DNA from: Bacteroidales bacterium
GTDB lineage: Bacteria; Bacteroidota; Bacteroidia; Bacteroidales; UBA932
Length of the DNA: 50,730 nt
Assembly (NCBI GenBank): GCA_017550525.1
Contig: JAFZOU010000026.1
Span: 1-50,730 of the forward strand
Reading direction: 5' to 3'
Every line of letters starts with the position of its first letter. Within the stretch, counting starts at the first letter, position 1. Of this stretch, positions 7,783 to 17,329 are shown piece by piece. The position numbers and the translations under genes are program-made. The notes under the pieces are model-generated. The model was not told the DNA's origin, did no database searches, and worked only from the letters and a program-made list of their open reading frames with translations.

Positions 7783-10545
7783 CTAGCGTCCGCAGATATC
7801 CTTGAAATCGCAATGTGAGCAGGTGTCCCTGTCCTCCGTACGGCTCCAGGGGATATCAAGATTGGTAATATCTGACAGCATGGCCTCAAGCTTTGCTGTC
7901 ATTTCTTTTGTATCTTCCGGATTCTCCGGCATTTCCGGAAGATTCCCGGTATACAGGTGACGTATTGAGTATATGGAATTCACCAGCTGCTTACCGGCAA
8001 GGGAAGGCTCCTGATGGCAGAGAAGGTCATATATGAATAACTGGAAGGCAATCTTCGGCCCGCCATTGCCATCCTCCACTTTACCCGTCTTATAGTCAAC
8101 AATCCTCACTTCCCCGTCACGATAACTGTCCAGCCTGTCTATATATCCGTGAAGTTTGAAACCATTAAAAGTGCCGTAGAGATGCTTTTCAAGGCCGATA
8201 ATCCTGAACCCTTCGGTTCCGTCAGTTGAAGCAAGGAGGGAGGCGTCATGTCTGAGTGTAGACTGAACATAGTCCAGGATAACTTCCTCCAGGACCAGGT
8301 TACGGCCAGTCACCTCTATGGTGTGCATCTCTTCCAGAACCTTCTCCCTGATAAGTGCCTTAAGGCCCTTGACATCCTTCCTGAAGGCATCCAGCATCTC
8401 CCGCGTAATAATATCGGCCCTGCCGTAAAGACTCTCCATGACATGATGGAAAACATTTCCCAGCATGCGAGAATCAAGGGATTCGGCAACCTCGTCAACG
8501 GTTTTCAGGCCCTCGACGGCCTGATAATAGAACCTGGCCGGGCAATCGGCATAATTATTAAGGGCCGATGCCGACAGCAGTCTCTGCCTCACGGCATCCA
8601 CATGAGCCTGGGTCTTCACTATCTCCTCTTCAGGTTTTGGAGCCTGCATGGCCGGGGCGGCGGTAAGCCTTTCCAGCTTTACCCCAAAATGGTATTCCAG
8701 CTGCTTGATGTACCTGCTCTCCTCACCGGATTTAAGACCCTCAGTGCGGCTGTCGTAGATGAGCCACACATGTTCCGGCCTCTGAATCATCCTATAGAAA
8801 TAATAGGCCCATACCGCATCCTGGAACTCATATGTAGGAAGGCCGAAACCCTTCCTCAACTCCGGAGGGATGAAAGAGGAGCTCACGCTGCGCCTTGGGA
8901 ACATGCCTTCGTTAGCGCTGAGGATTACAAGATACCTGAAATCAAGAGCGCGGGTTTCAAGGGGGCCCATGAGTTGGAGGCCCTTCAGAGGCTCTCCCCT
9001 GAAAGGCACGGAAATGCCCTGAAGGAGCCTTTGCATAAGCCTCAGATGCGTTGCAGGAAGTACTTCAAGGTCTGTCCCCTTAAGGATATTGAGTTCCGTG
9101 TGGCAGCGTTTTGCAAAGTCCAGTTCCAGCAGCATCTGGGATTTACCGGTAAGAGTGCGCCCGACAAGGCCCACTATCTCAGAGAAATACTCCTCTGTCC
9201 GGTGATTCTGTAAGGCCGATGCAATCGTGACATCCTCTATTACCGGACGGAAGATAAGATCAAGGACAGGACCTCCCTGAAGGTCCTTTAGCGGAATGTA
9301 GTATTTGGCTGCCGCCTTGACTGCATCTACCTTTTTCATCTCTTCCTCTCCAAGAAGTTCACGGAAAAGGCCTGAGGCAAACACCTCCCTCACTGCAGCA
9401 TGGTAGAAATACCAGCCGTCAGGGCGCTTTCTCATCCTCATCTGCATGGACCCTACCGCATCCAGAAGCGTATAAACGGCACTTCCGGACATGGGGTAAC
9501 CCATGGTCACGTTGATGTTGTCATATGACGGAGGTACGGAACTGAGTAGCGGCAGGAGCAGGTTTTCGTCCGGAAGCACAAAGGCAGTCTCCACACTGTC
9601 TCCGCTTGTCTGACTAAGTATCCAGGGCGCAAGTTTTGCCTGCCCGACGGAAGAAGGGACATCAACTACCGTTATCCTTGGGACGCCAAGCCCCGCAGGA
9701 TCAATCTCAAAGGCCTGATGGAATTCCTCCACGTTCTTTCTCATGAAGAAGGAGGACTTATTCTCCCTGTCCCTTATCATAGGGCTCACATAGTCCCAGC
9801 AGAATTCTGCGAGCCCAGCATCACGCATACGCCTGAGGAGCAGTTTCTCACACTCATTCAGGGCATTCAAGCCAACAAAGACATACTTCTGGGTTTCTGG
9901 GAATACCGGCTCCAGGAGGTCCTTGACCGACCCTCCTTCCTTAAGCCCGGAAGCAACTGAGCGGTAAACCATACCCTCATAGGCCATACCCTTTTCCCTC
10001 AGGCGTTTCCCGAAAATCTCATATAGGGGGAAAAGGATGTTCCATAGTTTGACGAACTTCCCCTTTACACCTTTGTCAAGCTGTTTTGAGTCCTTGAAAT
10101 GGGACAGGAAATGTGCTATGGCCTCTTCCTGGTTTTCAGAAAGATATTCATACGTATCCTGAATCTGCTTGAAATCGGAAACATTGCGGAAAAGACCCCG
10201 GGCATCTACAAGGTACTTGTCTATGTCATCGAAATCACTGAGCATGACGTCTCCCCAGAAGATGAATTCATCCAGGGGCTCAGCCTCAGGATTAAGTTCC
10301 CTGTAGCAATTATATAGTTCCAGAAGCAGGTGCAGCTTATCAGTCGCGTGGACGTCGTATACCTTATAGAAGAAATCGTTGATGGTATACATTTCCGGCG
10401 CCAACAAAGGCCTTTCCCGAACCAGGCCCCCAAGGTATTTTCTGAAAAACACCAGGGAACGGCGGTTCGGGAAGACAAAGCAGCAGTGCTCTATTTGATA
10501 GCCCTCATAATAGTGCCGGGCCACCTGTCTCAGGAAAGGATCCAC
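7783..10545 (-). CDS. AddB-like PD-(D/E)XK nuclease / inactive helicase
   Basis: 920 residues, start codon GTG. The N-terminus (CCFVFPNRRSLVFFRKYL) aligns in kind with AddB-type proteins of Bacteroidota but lacks a Walker A motif, as expected for a helicase-like domain that does not hydrolyse ATP. The C-terminal nuclease has RIVDYKTGK, and the four iron-sulfur cysteines fit NYADCPARFYY plus TCSHCDFKDICGR. AddAB processes double-strand ends for RecA loading. The predicted partner with Walker A is at 27735-30704, 17 kb away. It is 2 bp downstream of sppA in the same run. Confidence 0.8.
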   Translation of the reverse strand: MDPFLRQVARHYYEGYQIEHCCFVFPNRRSLVFFRKYLGGLVRERPLLAPEMYTINDFFYKVYDVHATDKLHLLLELYNCYRELNPEAEPLDEFIFWGDVMLSDFDDIDKYLVDARGLFRNVSDFKQIQDTYEYLSENQEEAIAHFLSHFKDSKQLDKGVKGKFVKLWNILFPLYEIFGKRLREKGMAYEGMVYRSVASGLKEGGSVKDLLEPVFPETQKYVFVGLNALNECEKLLLRRMRDAGLAEFCWDYVSPMIRDRENKSSFFMRKNVEEFHQAFEIDPAGLGVPRITVVDVPSSVGQAKLAPWILSQTSGDSVETAFVLPDENLLLPLLSSVPPSYDNINVTMGYPMSGSAVYTLLDAVGSMQMRMRKRPDGWYFYHAAVREVFASGLFRELLGEEEMKKVDAVKAAAKYYIPLKDLQGGPVLDLIFRPVIEDVTIASALQNHRTEEYFSEIVGLVGRTLTGKSQMLLELDFAKRCHTELNILKGTDLEVLPATHLRLMQRLLQGISVPFRGEPLKGLQLMGPLETRALDFRYLVILSANEGMFPRRSVSSSFIPPELRKGFGLPTYEFQDAVWAYYFYRMIQRPEHVWLIYDSRTEGLKSGEESRYIKQLEYHFGVKLERLTAAPAMQAPKPEEEIVKTQAHVDAVRQRLLSASALNNYADCPARFYYQAVEGLKTVDEVAESLDSRMLGNVFHHVMESLYGRADIITREMLDAFRKDVKGLKALIREKVLEEMHTIEVTGRNLVLEEVILDYVQSTLRHDASLLASTDGTEGFRIIGLEKHLYGTFNGFKLHGYIDRLDSYRDGEVRIVDYKTGKVEDGNGGPKIAFQLFIYDLLCHQEPSLAGKQLVNSIYSIRHLYTGNLPEMPENPEDTKEMTAKLEAMLSDITNLDIPWSRTEDRDTCSHCDFKDICGR

Positions 10546-10547
10546 TA

Positions 10548-12320
10548 TTATTTAATCTCGTAGGCGTAGGGCATACGGGCCATAGGCTTACCAGGCTGGG
10601 CCGAGAGAATGGAACTAACCTCTGCGCTCATAGCCTCAAACGGAGTGCCGGCAAGGATGGAAGGCTCCCTATTACTCTGCCCAAGGCTTTCCATGAGCTG
10701 CTCTGCAAATGTGAGAGGTGCAGGGAATGCTGCAATGCGGGCGTCATCGGGGGCAATTCCAGCAAGGGTTGCAGCATATGCAATAGCGTCCTGGAGAGTG
10801 CCGATCTCATCCACCAGACCAATCCCAAGGGCATCGGACCCCATCCACACACGACCCTGGGCAATGGCGTCAACGGCCGATGGAGCCATCTTTCGGCCAT
10901 CGGCCACAAGATTCACGAAGCTCTCATAGATATCCTCGACGCTGGCCTGCTGGTAATCAAGTTCTGCTTTGTCGAAGGGACGCATGAGGCTGTACATGTC
11001 AGAGTGCTTGTTGGAACCCACGGACTCGAAGTTTACGCCAACCTTCTTTGTGACCTTGGAGAATTCCGGGATCATTGAGAATACGCCGATAGAACCTGTA
11101 ATTGTATTTGCATCGGCATAGATCTTCTCACAGCCATTGGAAATCCAGTAGCCACCGGATGCTGCGTAGTTTCCGAATGAAGCCACAAGGGGCTTACGGG
11201 CCTGGAGGCTGTCAAGGGCGGTCTTAATCTTGACAGAAGCAGCCACGCTGCCGCCGGGAGAGTTCACGCGAAGGACCACTGCCTTGATGGCGTCATCATT
11301 TGCTGCCTTGTTGATCTCGCGTACAAAGCGGTCTCCGGCTACGTTCATAAGGTCATCATCGCCGTCCACGATGTCTCCATCGGCATAGATAATAGCCACA
11401 TTGGGTCTGAGGACGGGCTTAACCTTGGCAATGGCGTAGTCTGCAAAAGGAATAAGTTTGAGTTTTTCCTCAGACTCCACGCCAGCCAGGGTGCAAAGTT
11501 TCTCTACAAGTTTCGCACGTGTCATAAGGCCGTCCACAAGGCCGTTAGAAAGGAAATCTTCCGGCTCTGCAAGTGCAAGGTTATCCACAAGGGCGTTGAA
11601 TTTTTCAGGGGAAATATCCCTGGCCTCAGAGATGGCGGCCGTCATCACCTTCCATGCAGAATTGACCATAACCTGGTTCTGCTCACGGTTTTCAGGGGAA
11701 GCGCTGCTGCGGATGAACATCTCGCCTGCACTCTTATACTTTCCGTGACGGATGAGCTGGACGTTAACGCCAAGCTTGTCAAGGATGTCCTTCACAAACA
11801 TCATCTGTGAAGAAATGCCGATAAGCTGATAGCTGAAGCCATGGTATGAGGAGAGATAAATCTTGTCTGCCACTGTTGAAAGATAGTATGAGCCGTTTGC
11901 GGGAGACTCCAGCCACGCAATGACCGGCTTTCCGCTGCGGCGGAATTCTGAAAGTGCACGGCGGAATTCCTCGGCGTCTGACATACCCATGGAAGCACCC
12001 TCGGCGCGGAGAAGGATATACTTCACACCTGGGTCTGCGGCAGCGGCCTCAATGCCATTGATTGCATCCAGAAGGCCGATTTGGGCAACCGGCATCTGCA
12101 TGCCTGCCATGGAGAATGAAGGGACGGGATTCTCCTGGGTCTGCTCCGTGATGATGAATTTTGACATATCCACGTCCAGAACGCCTTCCTTTGGAAGAGG
12201 AACGCCGGAACCACCGGCAATGGCGCCGGCAAACATTATGATCATAAGGAAGAAGGCAAGGATCCTGAGCACGATGAGAGCACAGATCACTGCCAACATG
12301 GTTTTGACAAATTCTTTCAT
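10548..12320 (-). CDS. sppA: Signal peptide peptidase SppA, 67K type
   Basis: 590 residues with one N-terminal membrane segment (residues about 5-35, ALIVLRILAFFLMIIMFAGA) and two S49 peptidase repeats. The catalytic Ser is in NSPGGSVAAS in the second half, and the general-base Lys is in RHGKYKSAGEMF in the first half, the arrangement of the long, tetrameric SppA that clears cleaved signal peptides in the inner membrane. It sits 9 bp after the clostripain-like gene and just before the AddB-like gene, in one run. Confidence 0.9.
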   Translation of the reverse strand: MKEFVKTMLAVICALIVLRILAFFLMIIMFAGAIAGGSGVPLPKEGVLDVDMSKFIITEQTQENPVPSFSMAGMQMPVAQIGLLDAINGIEAAAADPGVKYILLRAEGASMGMSDAEEFRRALSEFRRSGKPVIAWLESPANGSYYLSTVADKIYLSSYHGFSYQLIGISSQMMFVKDILDKLGVNVQLIRHGKYKSAGEMFIRSSASPENREQNQVMVNSAWKVMTAAISEARDISPEKFNALVDNLALAEPEDFLSNGLVDGLMTRAKLVEKLCTLAGVESEEKLKLIPFADYAIAKVKPVLRPNVAIIYADGDIVDGDDDLMNVAGDRFVREINKAANDDAIKAVVLRVNSPGGSVAASVKIKTALDSLQARKPLVASFGNYAASGGYWISNGCEKIYADANTITGSIGVFSMIPEFSKVTKKVGVNFESVGSNKHSDMYSLMRPFDKAELDYQQASVEDIYESFVNLVADGRKMAPSAVDAIAQGRVWMGSDALGIGLVDEIGTLQDAIAYAATLAGIAPDDARIAAFPAPLTFAEQLMESLGQSNREPSILAGTPFEAMSAEVSSILSAQPGKPMARMPYAYEIK

Positions 12321-12329
12321 ATGTGTTTT

Positions 12330-13685
12330 TTATTTTACTAATTGCGTAGCCGTATTCCAGTCCAGATTCTCCTTGTAGAATTGATCAAGGAGTGCAGATC
12401 CCTTTGCAGGAAGATACATGGAGAGACCGGAATATGTTTCGTCAGATATTGGAATACTGAAAAAATAGTCTGTATGGTCCTTGTAGACAACTACTTTGCC
12501 AAGGGCATCATCCAAAACAGCAAGGTCTTCCGGGGTTGCGCCGGACTTTGCAAGGATATCTCTAAGGTCATAGAAGAAATGCCTTTCCATACGGTAATAA
12601 CGCTGAATCTTACTGGCGTTAACAGAGTTCATCTGGGCACGGTACTTCTCAAACAAACTCCTGCATACAGCGGCAAGTTCTTCCAAATGTTCAGTATTTA
12701 CGGCCGATATGGTAGCATATGGAGACCGGCTGGAGGTACTTCCGTCCGGATTCTCATACTGGTAAAAATAGTCCTTGCATACCTGAATAGGGTCAGGGTC
12801 ATCCTTAAGAAGGCGCGATGCGAGGAGTTTATAGTCAAAGCCGTCGGCAAGAATCTCAGTGGGAGAGAAACCTATTATACTGGCCTTATCCCTAAGTTCA
12901 TAAGCCACCTCTACGCAACCCATGAGACATGCGTCAAAAAGGATATAGTCCATATGGCACGGGATAACGTCACGGAAGGCCCTCAGCTCCATCTCAACGG
13001 GGCCGGTTATGTCGTCATCCTGCCCGATGGATTTAACTGCAGGATACTCAGGTATAGGAGGGAAAACTTCCGACTCTATGCTGACGCGTCCTTTCAGGGC
13101 CGATGATTTTGGTGCCTGCGCCCTGTGGGCTTCCTCATAGGCCGCAGGATCCTTATAATAGCCGTCTGGCAGATATCCGGTTGCATGGGAAGAAAGGACT
13201 ATCCCATAATGGCTTTGCGGGAATTCTTCCACAATGGTACCAAGGGCATTCTCCAGAGTATTCTCACCAAAAAGGGGCGTGAATCCTCCCCACTTTCCCA
13301 GGGTGTCCCTTACCACATCACCGTTTTTCCCACGGTATACCCTGTACATTGACGCAGGGGTAGAGACGCCTTTGTTGGACCCGTTGCGGTAAATGATTAT
13401 CAGAACGTCATCCGTGGCATATTTGCCATCAGGAATAGTACTGGCCTCAAGTTCCTCAATGTCTGTGGCAAGATAGCCTGAAAGGGAGTTCCGGCCACCG
13501 GAAATCATAATCATCACGTTGCGGTTCACAACGGGAGACACACGGTCCTTTGGCTGAGGCGTATAGGGAGTAGCTTCCTTACTGGAAGAGTCTATGTCAA
13601 AAAAAGGATCCTTGGCACAGGACGGGGCCAGAGCCATAATGATAAGGAGCAAAAAGGATCCCGATATTTTGAGCAAATACTTCAT
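12330..13685 (-). CDS. Clostripain-family (C11) peptidase lipoprotein
   Basis: About 451 residues from the ATG at 13685, chosen for its lipoprotein signal peptide (MKYLLKISGSFLLLIIMALA, lipobox APSC) and the promoter 9 nt upstream. The catalytic dyad of C11 peptidases is visible: His in LSSHATGYLPDG and Cys in LFDACLMGCVEVAYEL, each after a hydrophobic strand as in the caspase-like fold. C11 enzymes cut after Arg or Lys; the exact specificity here is unknown. Lipidation suggests attachment to a membrane of the envelope. It heads the run that continues with sppA and the AddB-like gene. Confidence 0.82.
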   Translation of the reverse strand: MKYLLKISGSFLLLIIMALAPSCAKDPFFDIDSSSKEATPYTPQPKDRVSPVVNRNVMIMISGGRNSLSGYLATDIEELEASTIPDGKYATDDVLIIIYRNGSNKGVSTPASMYRVYRGKNGDVVRDTLGKWGGFTPLFGENTLENALGTIVEEFPQSHYGIVLSSHATGYLPDGYYKDPAAYEEAHRAQAPKSSALKGRVSIESEVFPPIPEYPAVKSIGQDDDITGPVEMELRAFRDVIPCHMDYILFDACLMGCVEVAYELRDKASIIGFSPTEILADGFDYKLLASRLLKDDPDPIQVCKDYFYQYENPDGSTSSRSPYATISAVNTEHLEELAAVCRSLFEKYRAQMNSVNASKIQRYYRMERHFFYDLRDILAKSGATPEDLAVLDDALGKVVVYKDHTDYFFSIPISDETYSGLSMYLPAKGSALLDQFYKENLDWNTATQLVK

Positions 13686-13694
13686 TATATCATA

Positions 13695-13702
13695 CAAAGT
13701 TA
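13695..13702 (-). promoter_or_regulatory. Promoter -7 element TAACTTTG (minus)
   Basis: TAnnTTTG ending 9 nt before the ATG at 13685; divergent from the element at 13715. Confidence 0.55.
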
Positions 13703-13714
13703 ATGATTTTTTTA

Positions 13715-13722
13715 TATATTTG
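13715..13722 (+). promoter_or_regulatory. Promoter -7 element TATATTTG
   Basis: TAnnTTTG ending 17 nt before the ATG at 13740. Confidence 0.55.
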
Positions 13723-13739
13723 TACAAAACGTACAACCT

Positions 13740-15746
13740 ATGCGTATGAAACACATTATCAAGATGATGATTTTAATTGGATCGGCCGCCGCCATAGCCG
13801 GGGCCTGTTCAAACCCCGGACAGAAAGAACAGGATAATTTCAAGTACACAATAGACTCTTTCGCAGACCTTAAGGTGATGCGCTATCAAATTCCCGGCTG
13901 GGAGAATCTCTCTCTCCAGCAGAAGGAATATGCATTCCACCTTGCAGAAGCAGCAAAATATGGCCGTGACATACTCTGGGACCAGAATTGTAAGGATAAT
14001 CTAAGGGTACGTCACGCCCTTGAGGCCATCCTTGAATCTGAGGTCCATGACAGCCCCGAGTGGCAGGATTTCCTGGTTTATGCCAAAAGGGTATTCTTCT
14101 CCAACGGTATCCACCATCATTATGCAGAGGATAAGATTTTCCCGGCCTGCCCAAGGGAGTATTTTGCCTCCCTTCTTGAAGAAGCCGGCATCAATGATCC
14201 GGAGCTTCTGGACATTATTTATGACCCTGCAATATATCCCCAGAGGCGTTCCACGGAAACTTCCGGAGACATCGTGAAGCTATCGGCCGTCAATTTCTAT
14301 GATAACGTCAGCCGCGCAGAGGTAGAGAGGTACTATGCCGGAATCATTGACCCCTCAGACCCCCATCCTATCTCCTACGGTCTCAACACCAAGGTCGTGA
14401 AGGGCAAGGACGGCGTTGTCCGTGAACTTCCCTGGAAGATAGGCGGCATTTACTCCCCCGCCCTTGAGAAAATCTGCGAAGAACTTGCGCTTGCCCGCGA
14501 GGTTGCGGAAAACGACATCCAGAAACGCGCTCTTGGCCTCCTTATAGAATACTATAACACCGGAGACCTCCGCAAATGGGATGAATTCAACATTGAGTGG
14601 GTGAAGGACACCATAGGCACGGTGGACTTCATCAACGGTTTCATAGAAGACTACAATGACCCCCTGGGCCGGAAAGCTTCCTGGGAGGGCTACGTAAACA
14701 TCAAGGACTTCGACGCATCGCGCCGTACGGAAACCCTCAGCGCCAATGCCCAGTGGTTCGAGGACCACTCACCCGTAGATCCCCGCTTCCGTAAGGAAAC
14801 CGTGAAGGGAGTATCGGCCAAGGTCATCAATGCCGTATGCCTCGCCGGAGACAGCTACCCTTCAACGCCTATCGGCATCAATCTTCCCAATGCCGACTGG
14901 ATCCGAAAGGAGCACGGCTCCAAGAGTGTCACCATCGCAAACATAACGCACACCTATGATTATGCTGCCCAGGAACTGCCTGCAAGCACTCTCAAGGAGT
15001 TCGCCTATAATGACAAGGAGATAGAGTTTGAGAAGAAATGGGGCACCATTGCAAGTGAAATCCATACAGACCTCCATGAGTGCCTGGGCCACGGCTCCGG
15101 CCAGCTTCTTCCCGGTGTAAGCACCACCGCCATGGGAGAATATGCATCGGCCCTCGAGGAAGCCCGCGCAGACCTATTCGGGCTGTACTACACCGCAGAC
15201 CCCAAGATGGTTGAGCTTGGCATTATGCCGGACCCTGAGGCATATAAGGCAGAATACGCAAATTATATCAGAAACGGCCTCATGGTCCAGTTCACCCGCG
15301 TGGAGCTTGGCCGTCCCAACACCGAGGCCCACATGCAAAACCGAAAACTCGTTGCAGAGTGGTGCCTGGAAAAGGGAGCAAAGGACAAGGTCATTGAGAA
15401 GAAGGTCCGTAATGGAAAAACCTACTTTGTGGTCAACGACTACGTTAAGCTACGCGCCCTGTTCGCAGAGCTTCTCTCAGAGGTACAGCGCATTAAAAGC
15501 GAAGGAGACTACGAGGCCGGAAAGGCTCTCATCGAAACCTATGCCGTGAATATAGACCCTGATCTCCATAAGGAGGTCCTGGAGCGCTACAAGGCCCTGA
15601 ACCTCAAGCCTTACGGCGGTTTCATCAATCCTGAACTCCAGCCTGTGCTTGGAGAGGACGGCGCCGTCCAGGATTACATTCCTGTGTACACGGACGATTA
15701 CCTTGGCCAGATGCTCCTCTACGGCAAAAAGTACGGAACGCTGTGA
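13740..15746 (+). CDS. Dipeptidyl-peptidase III family (M49) lipoprotein
   Basis: 668 residues with lipobox AGAC after a short hydrophobic stretch (the in-frame ATG at 13746 may be the real start). The zinc site HECLGHGSGQ with the downstream EEARADLF is the M49 signature HExxxGH plus EExRA(E/D). Cys in place of Leu (HECLGH) is, to my knowledge, also seen in the B. thetaiotaomicron enzyme. DPP III removes dipeptides from the N-terminus of short peptides. The lipidation signal implies an envelope location, in contrast to the cytosolic eukaryotic enzyme. Its stop overlaps the recombinase start. Confidence 0.88.
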   Translation: MRMKHIIKMMILIGSAAAIAGACSNPGQKEQDNFKYTIDSFADLKVMRYQIPGWENLSLQQKEYAFHLAEAAKYGRDILWDQNCKDNLRVRHALEAILESEVHDSPEWQDFLVYAKRVFFSNGIHHHYAEDKIFPACPREYFASLLEEAGINDPELLDIIYDPAIYPQRRSTETSGDIVKLSAVNFYDNVSRAEVERYYAGIIDPSDPHPISYGLNTKVVKGKDGVVRELPWKIGGIYSPALEKICEELALAREVAENDIQKRALGLLIEYYNTGDLRKWDEFNIEWVKDTIGTVDFINGFIEDYNDPLGRKASWEGYVNIKDFDASRRTETLSANAQWFEDHSPVDPRFRKETVKGVSAKVINAVCLAGDSYPSTPIGINLPNADWIRKEHGSKSVTIANITHTYDYAAQELPASTLKEFAYNDKEIEFEKKWGTIASEIHTDLHECLGHGSGQLLPGVSTTAMGEYASALEEARADLFGLYYTADPKMVELGIMPDPEAYKAEYANYIRNGLMVQFTRVELGRPNTEAHMQNRKLVAEWCLEKGAKDKVIEKKVRNGKTYFVVNDYVKLRALFAELLSEVQRIKSEGDYEAGKALIETYAVNIDPDLHKEVLERYKALNLKPYGGFINPELQPVLGEDGAVQDYIPVYTDDYLGQMLLYGKKYGTL

Positions 15747-16600
15747 TCCTTCAGGAGTATAGGAATTACCTTATGATAGAGCGTAGGATGTCACCAAATA
15801 CGGTGGCATCCTATTGTCACGACGTAGAGGCCTTCCTGAAAAGTGACGGGCTTGATCCTTCTTCCGTAACACCTTCAGACATTGAGAGTTACCTTGGGTC
15901 AATCAATGTATCTAAACGCAGTTCCGCAAGGATACTCAGTGCCCTCAGGAACTTCTTCGACTGGTGTGTCCAGGAAGGAGAGACAAAGGAGAATCCCGCG
16001 GCTCTGGTAGACTCCCCCAAGCTTGGGAAATACCTTCCTGCGGTACTCAGCGTTGAGGAAGTATCGGCCATAATTGATTCCGTAGACCTCAAGGCGCCTT
16101 TTGGCAAGCGTGACCGCGCCATCCTGGAAGTCCTTTACGGCTGCGGGCTGCGCGTCTCAGAAGCTGCGGCACTCCGCATATCAAGGATTAATTTTGAAGA
16201 AGGCTTTGTGGACGTGATAGGAAAGGGAGACAAGCAGCGCCTGGTTCCGCTTGGGAAAATGGCGGCAGATGCCGTCAAGGCTTATCTTGAGGACAGGCCC
16301 CTCCCCTTCTCCCGTGCCCAGGAAGACATCCTTTTCCTCAACCGCTTTGGAAAGCCTCTCAGCCGCGTTTCCATTTTCAACCTGGTGAAAAAGCAGGCCA
16401 TGATTGCCGGAATCCATAAGGAAATCTCTCCCCACACCTTCCGCCACTCATTTGCCACTCATCTGATTGAGAACGGGGCCGATTTAAGGATTGTCCAGGA
16501 GATGCTGGGACACGAATCCATCCTCACCACGGAAATCTATACCCACATAGACTCTTCCACCTGGCACCGTGCCGTCCTTGAGCATCATCCCAGGAGGTAA
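15743..16600 (+). CDS. xerD: Tyrosine recombinase, XerC/XerD type
   Basis: 285 residues, GTG start overlapping the previous stop by 4 bp (GTGA). The N-terminal SAM-like domain (EYRNYLMIERRMSPNTVASY) is followed by the catalytic domain with all expected residues: Arg in GCGLRVSEAAAL, Lys in GKGDKQRLVPL, HxxR in HTFRHSFATHL, His in LGHESILTTE and the nucleophile Tyr in IYTH. The length and lack of neighbouring phage genes fit the chromosomal dimer-resolution recombinase rather than an integrase. XerD over XerC is a guess from general resemblance. Confidence 0.85.
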   Translation: MILQEYRNYLMIERRMSPNTVASYCHDVEAFLKSDGLDPSSVTPSDIESYLGSINVSKRSSARILSALRNFFDWCVQEGETKENPAALVDSPKLGKYLPAVLSVEEVSAIIDSVDLKAPFGKRDRAILEVLYGCGLRVSEAAALRISRINFEEGFVDVIGKGDKQRLVPLGKMAADAVKAYLEDRPLPFSRAQEDILFLNRFGKPLSRVSIFNLVKKQAMIAGIHKEISPHTFRHSFATHLIENGADLRIVQEMLGHESILTTEIYTHIDSSTWHRAVLEHHPRR

Positions 16601-16635
16601 CATCAACATTATTTTGCCATTATCAAAAAACTTTG

Positions 16636-16643
16636 TATCTTTG
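16636..16643 (+). promoter_or_regulatory. Promoter -7 element TATCTTTG for rplY-pth
   Basis: TAnnTTTG, ending 86 nt before the rplY ATG at 16730, so this transcript has a long leader, unlike most genes here. The leader holds a G+C-rich hairpin (16644-16663). Confidence 0.6.
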
Positions 16644-16663
16644 CGGGCTTTAAAAAGTCCGCT
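16644..16663 (+). promoter_or_regulatory. Hairpin in the rplY (L25) mRNA leader
   Basis: GCGGGCTTT pairs with AAAGTCCGC (one G-T pair) right at the predicted transcript start. It could be a stability element or an autoregulatory site for the ribosomal protein; function is inferred only. Confidence 0.35.
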
Positions 16664-16729
16664 TAGACTTTTTGGTGCAATGGGGTGCTTGAAAAAGAGC
16701 ACTGAGTAACACATTTTTATTTAAAAAAG

Positions 16730-17323
16730 ATGAAACATTTCACTCTTAATGGCGAAATCCGCCAGAAGGGCAACAAGGCCGTACTGAAGGCCTTCCGCCG
16801 TCAGGGCCTGGTTCCCTGCAATCTCTACGGAGAGTCCATCAAGGACAACATCCTTTTCACTGTCAACGAGAAAGAGCTTAAGGGTCTTACCCACACTCCC
16901 GCTTCTTTCATCGTAGACCTCAACCTCAGCGGCAAGACTTACACCGCAGTGGCTCATGAGTATCAGTGGCACCCGGTAGAGGACAACTGCCTCCACGTAG
17001 ACTTCCTCGCAGTTGACGAGAAAAAGCCCATCGTGATCAGCGTTCCCCTCGCAATCTCCGGTCACCCCAAGGGTGTTCAGGCTGGTGGTAAGTTCGTTCA
17101 GAGCGCTCGCAGCCTCAAGGTTTGCGGCCTTATGAAGAACCTCCCGGATCAGCTTGACATTGATGTCACTCCCCTGGAGCTTGACAAGAGGATGGTTGCT
17201 GGTGACCTCAAGTTCGAGGGTCTCCAGATTGTCTCTGACAAAAACACCATCATCTGCTCCGTCAAGACCACCCGTGCCATGCAGCAGGCAGCTCAGGAAG
17301 CAGCCAAGGCAGCTCAGGAGTAA
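16730..17323 (+). CDS. rplY: 50S ribosomal protein L25/Ctc
   Basis: 197 residues, the long TL5/CTC form: an N-terminal L25 5S-rRNA-binding domain (MKHFTLNGEIRQKGNKAVLK, SLYGE-like NLYGESIKDN, EYQWHPVEDNCLHVDFL) and a C-terminal beta domain (about residues 95-180), ending in an Ala/Gln-rich tail. It binds 5S rRNA on the large subunit. The pth gene starts 6 bp after its stop, a common pairing in bacteria. Confidence 0.93.
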   Translation: MKHFTLNGEIRQKGNKAVLKAFRRQGLVPCNLYGESIKDNILFTVNEKELKGLTHTPASFIVDLNLSGKTYTAVAHEYQWHPVEDNCLHVDFLAVDEKKPIVISVPLAISGHPKGVQAGGKFVQSARSLKVCGLMKNLPDQLDIDVTPLELDKRMVAGDLKFEGLQIVSDKNTIICSVKTTRAMQQAAQEAAKAAQE

Positions 17324-17329
17324 TCGTAG

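Noticed and set aside
8248-9213. 321-codon plus-strand open frame
   Set aside because: Antisense to the AddB-like gene, whose family match is clear; the frame arises from codon bias.
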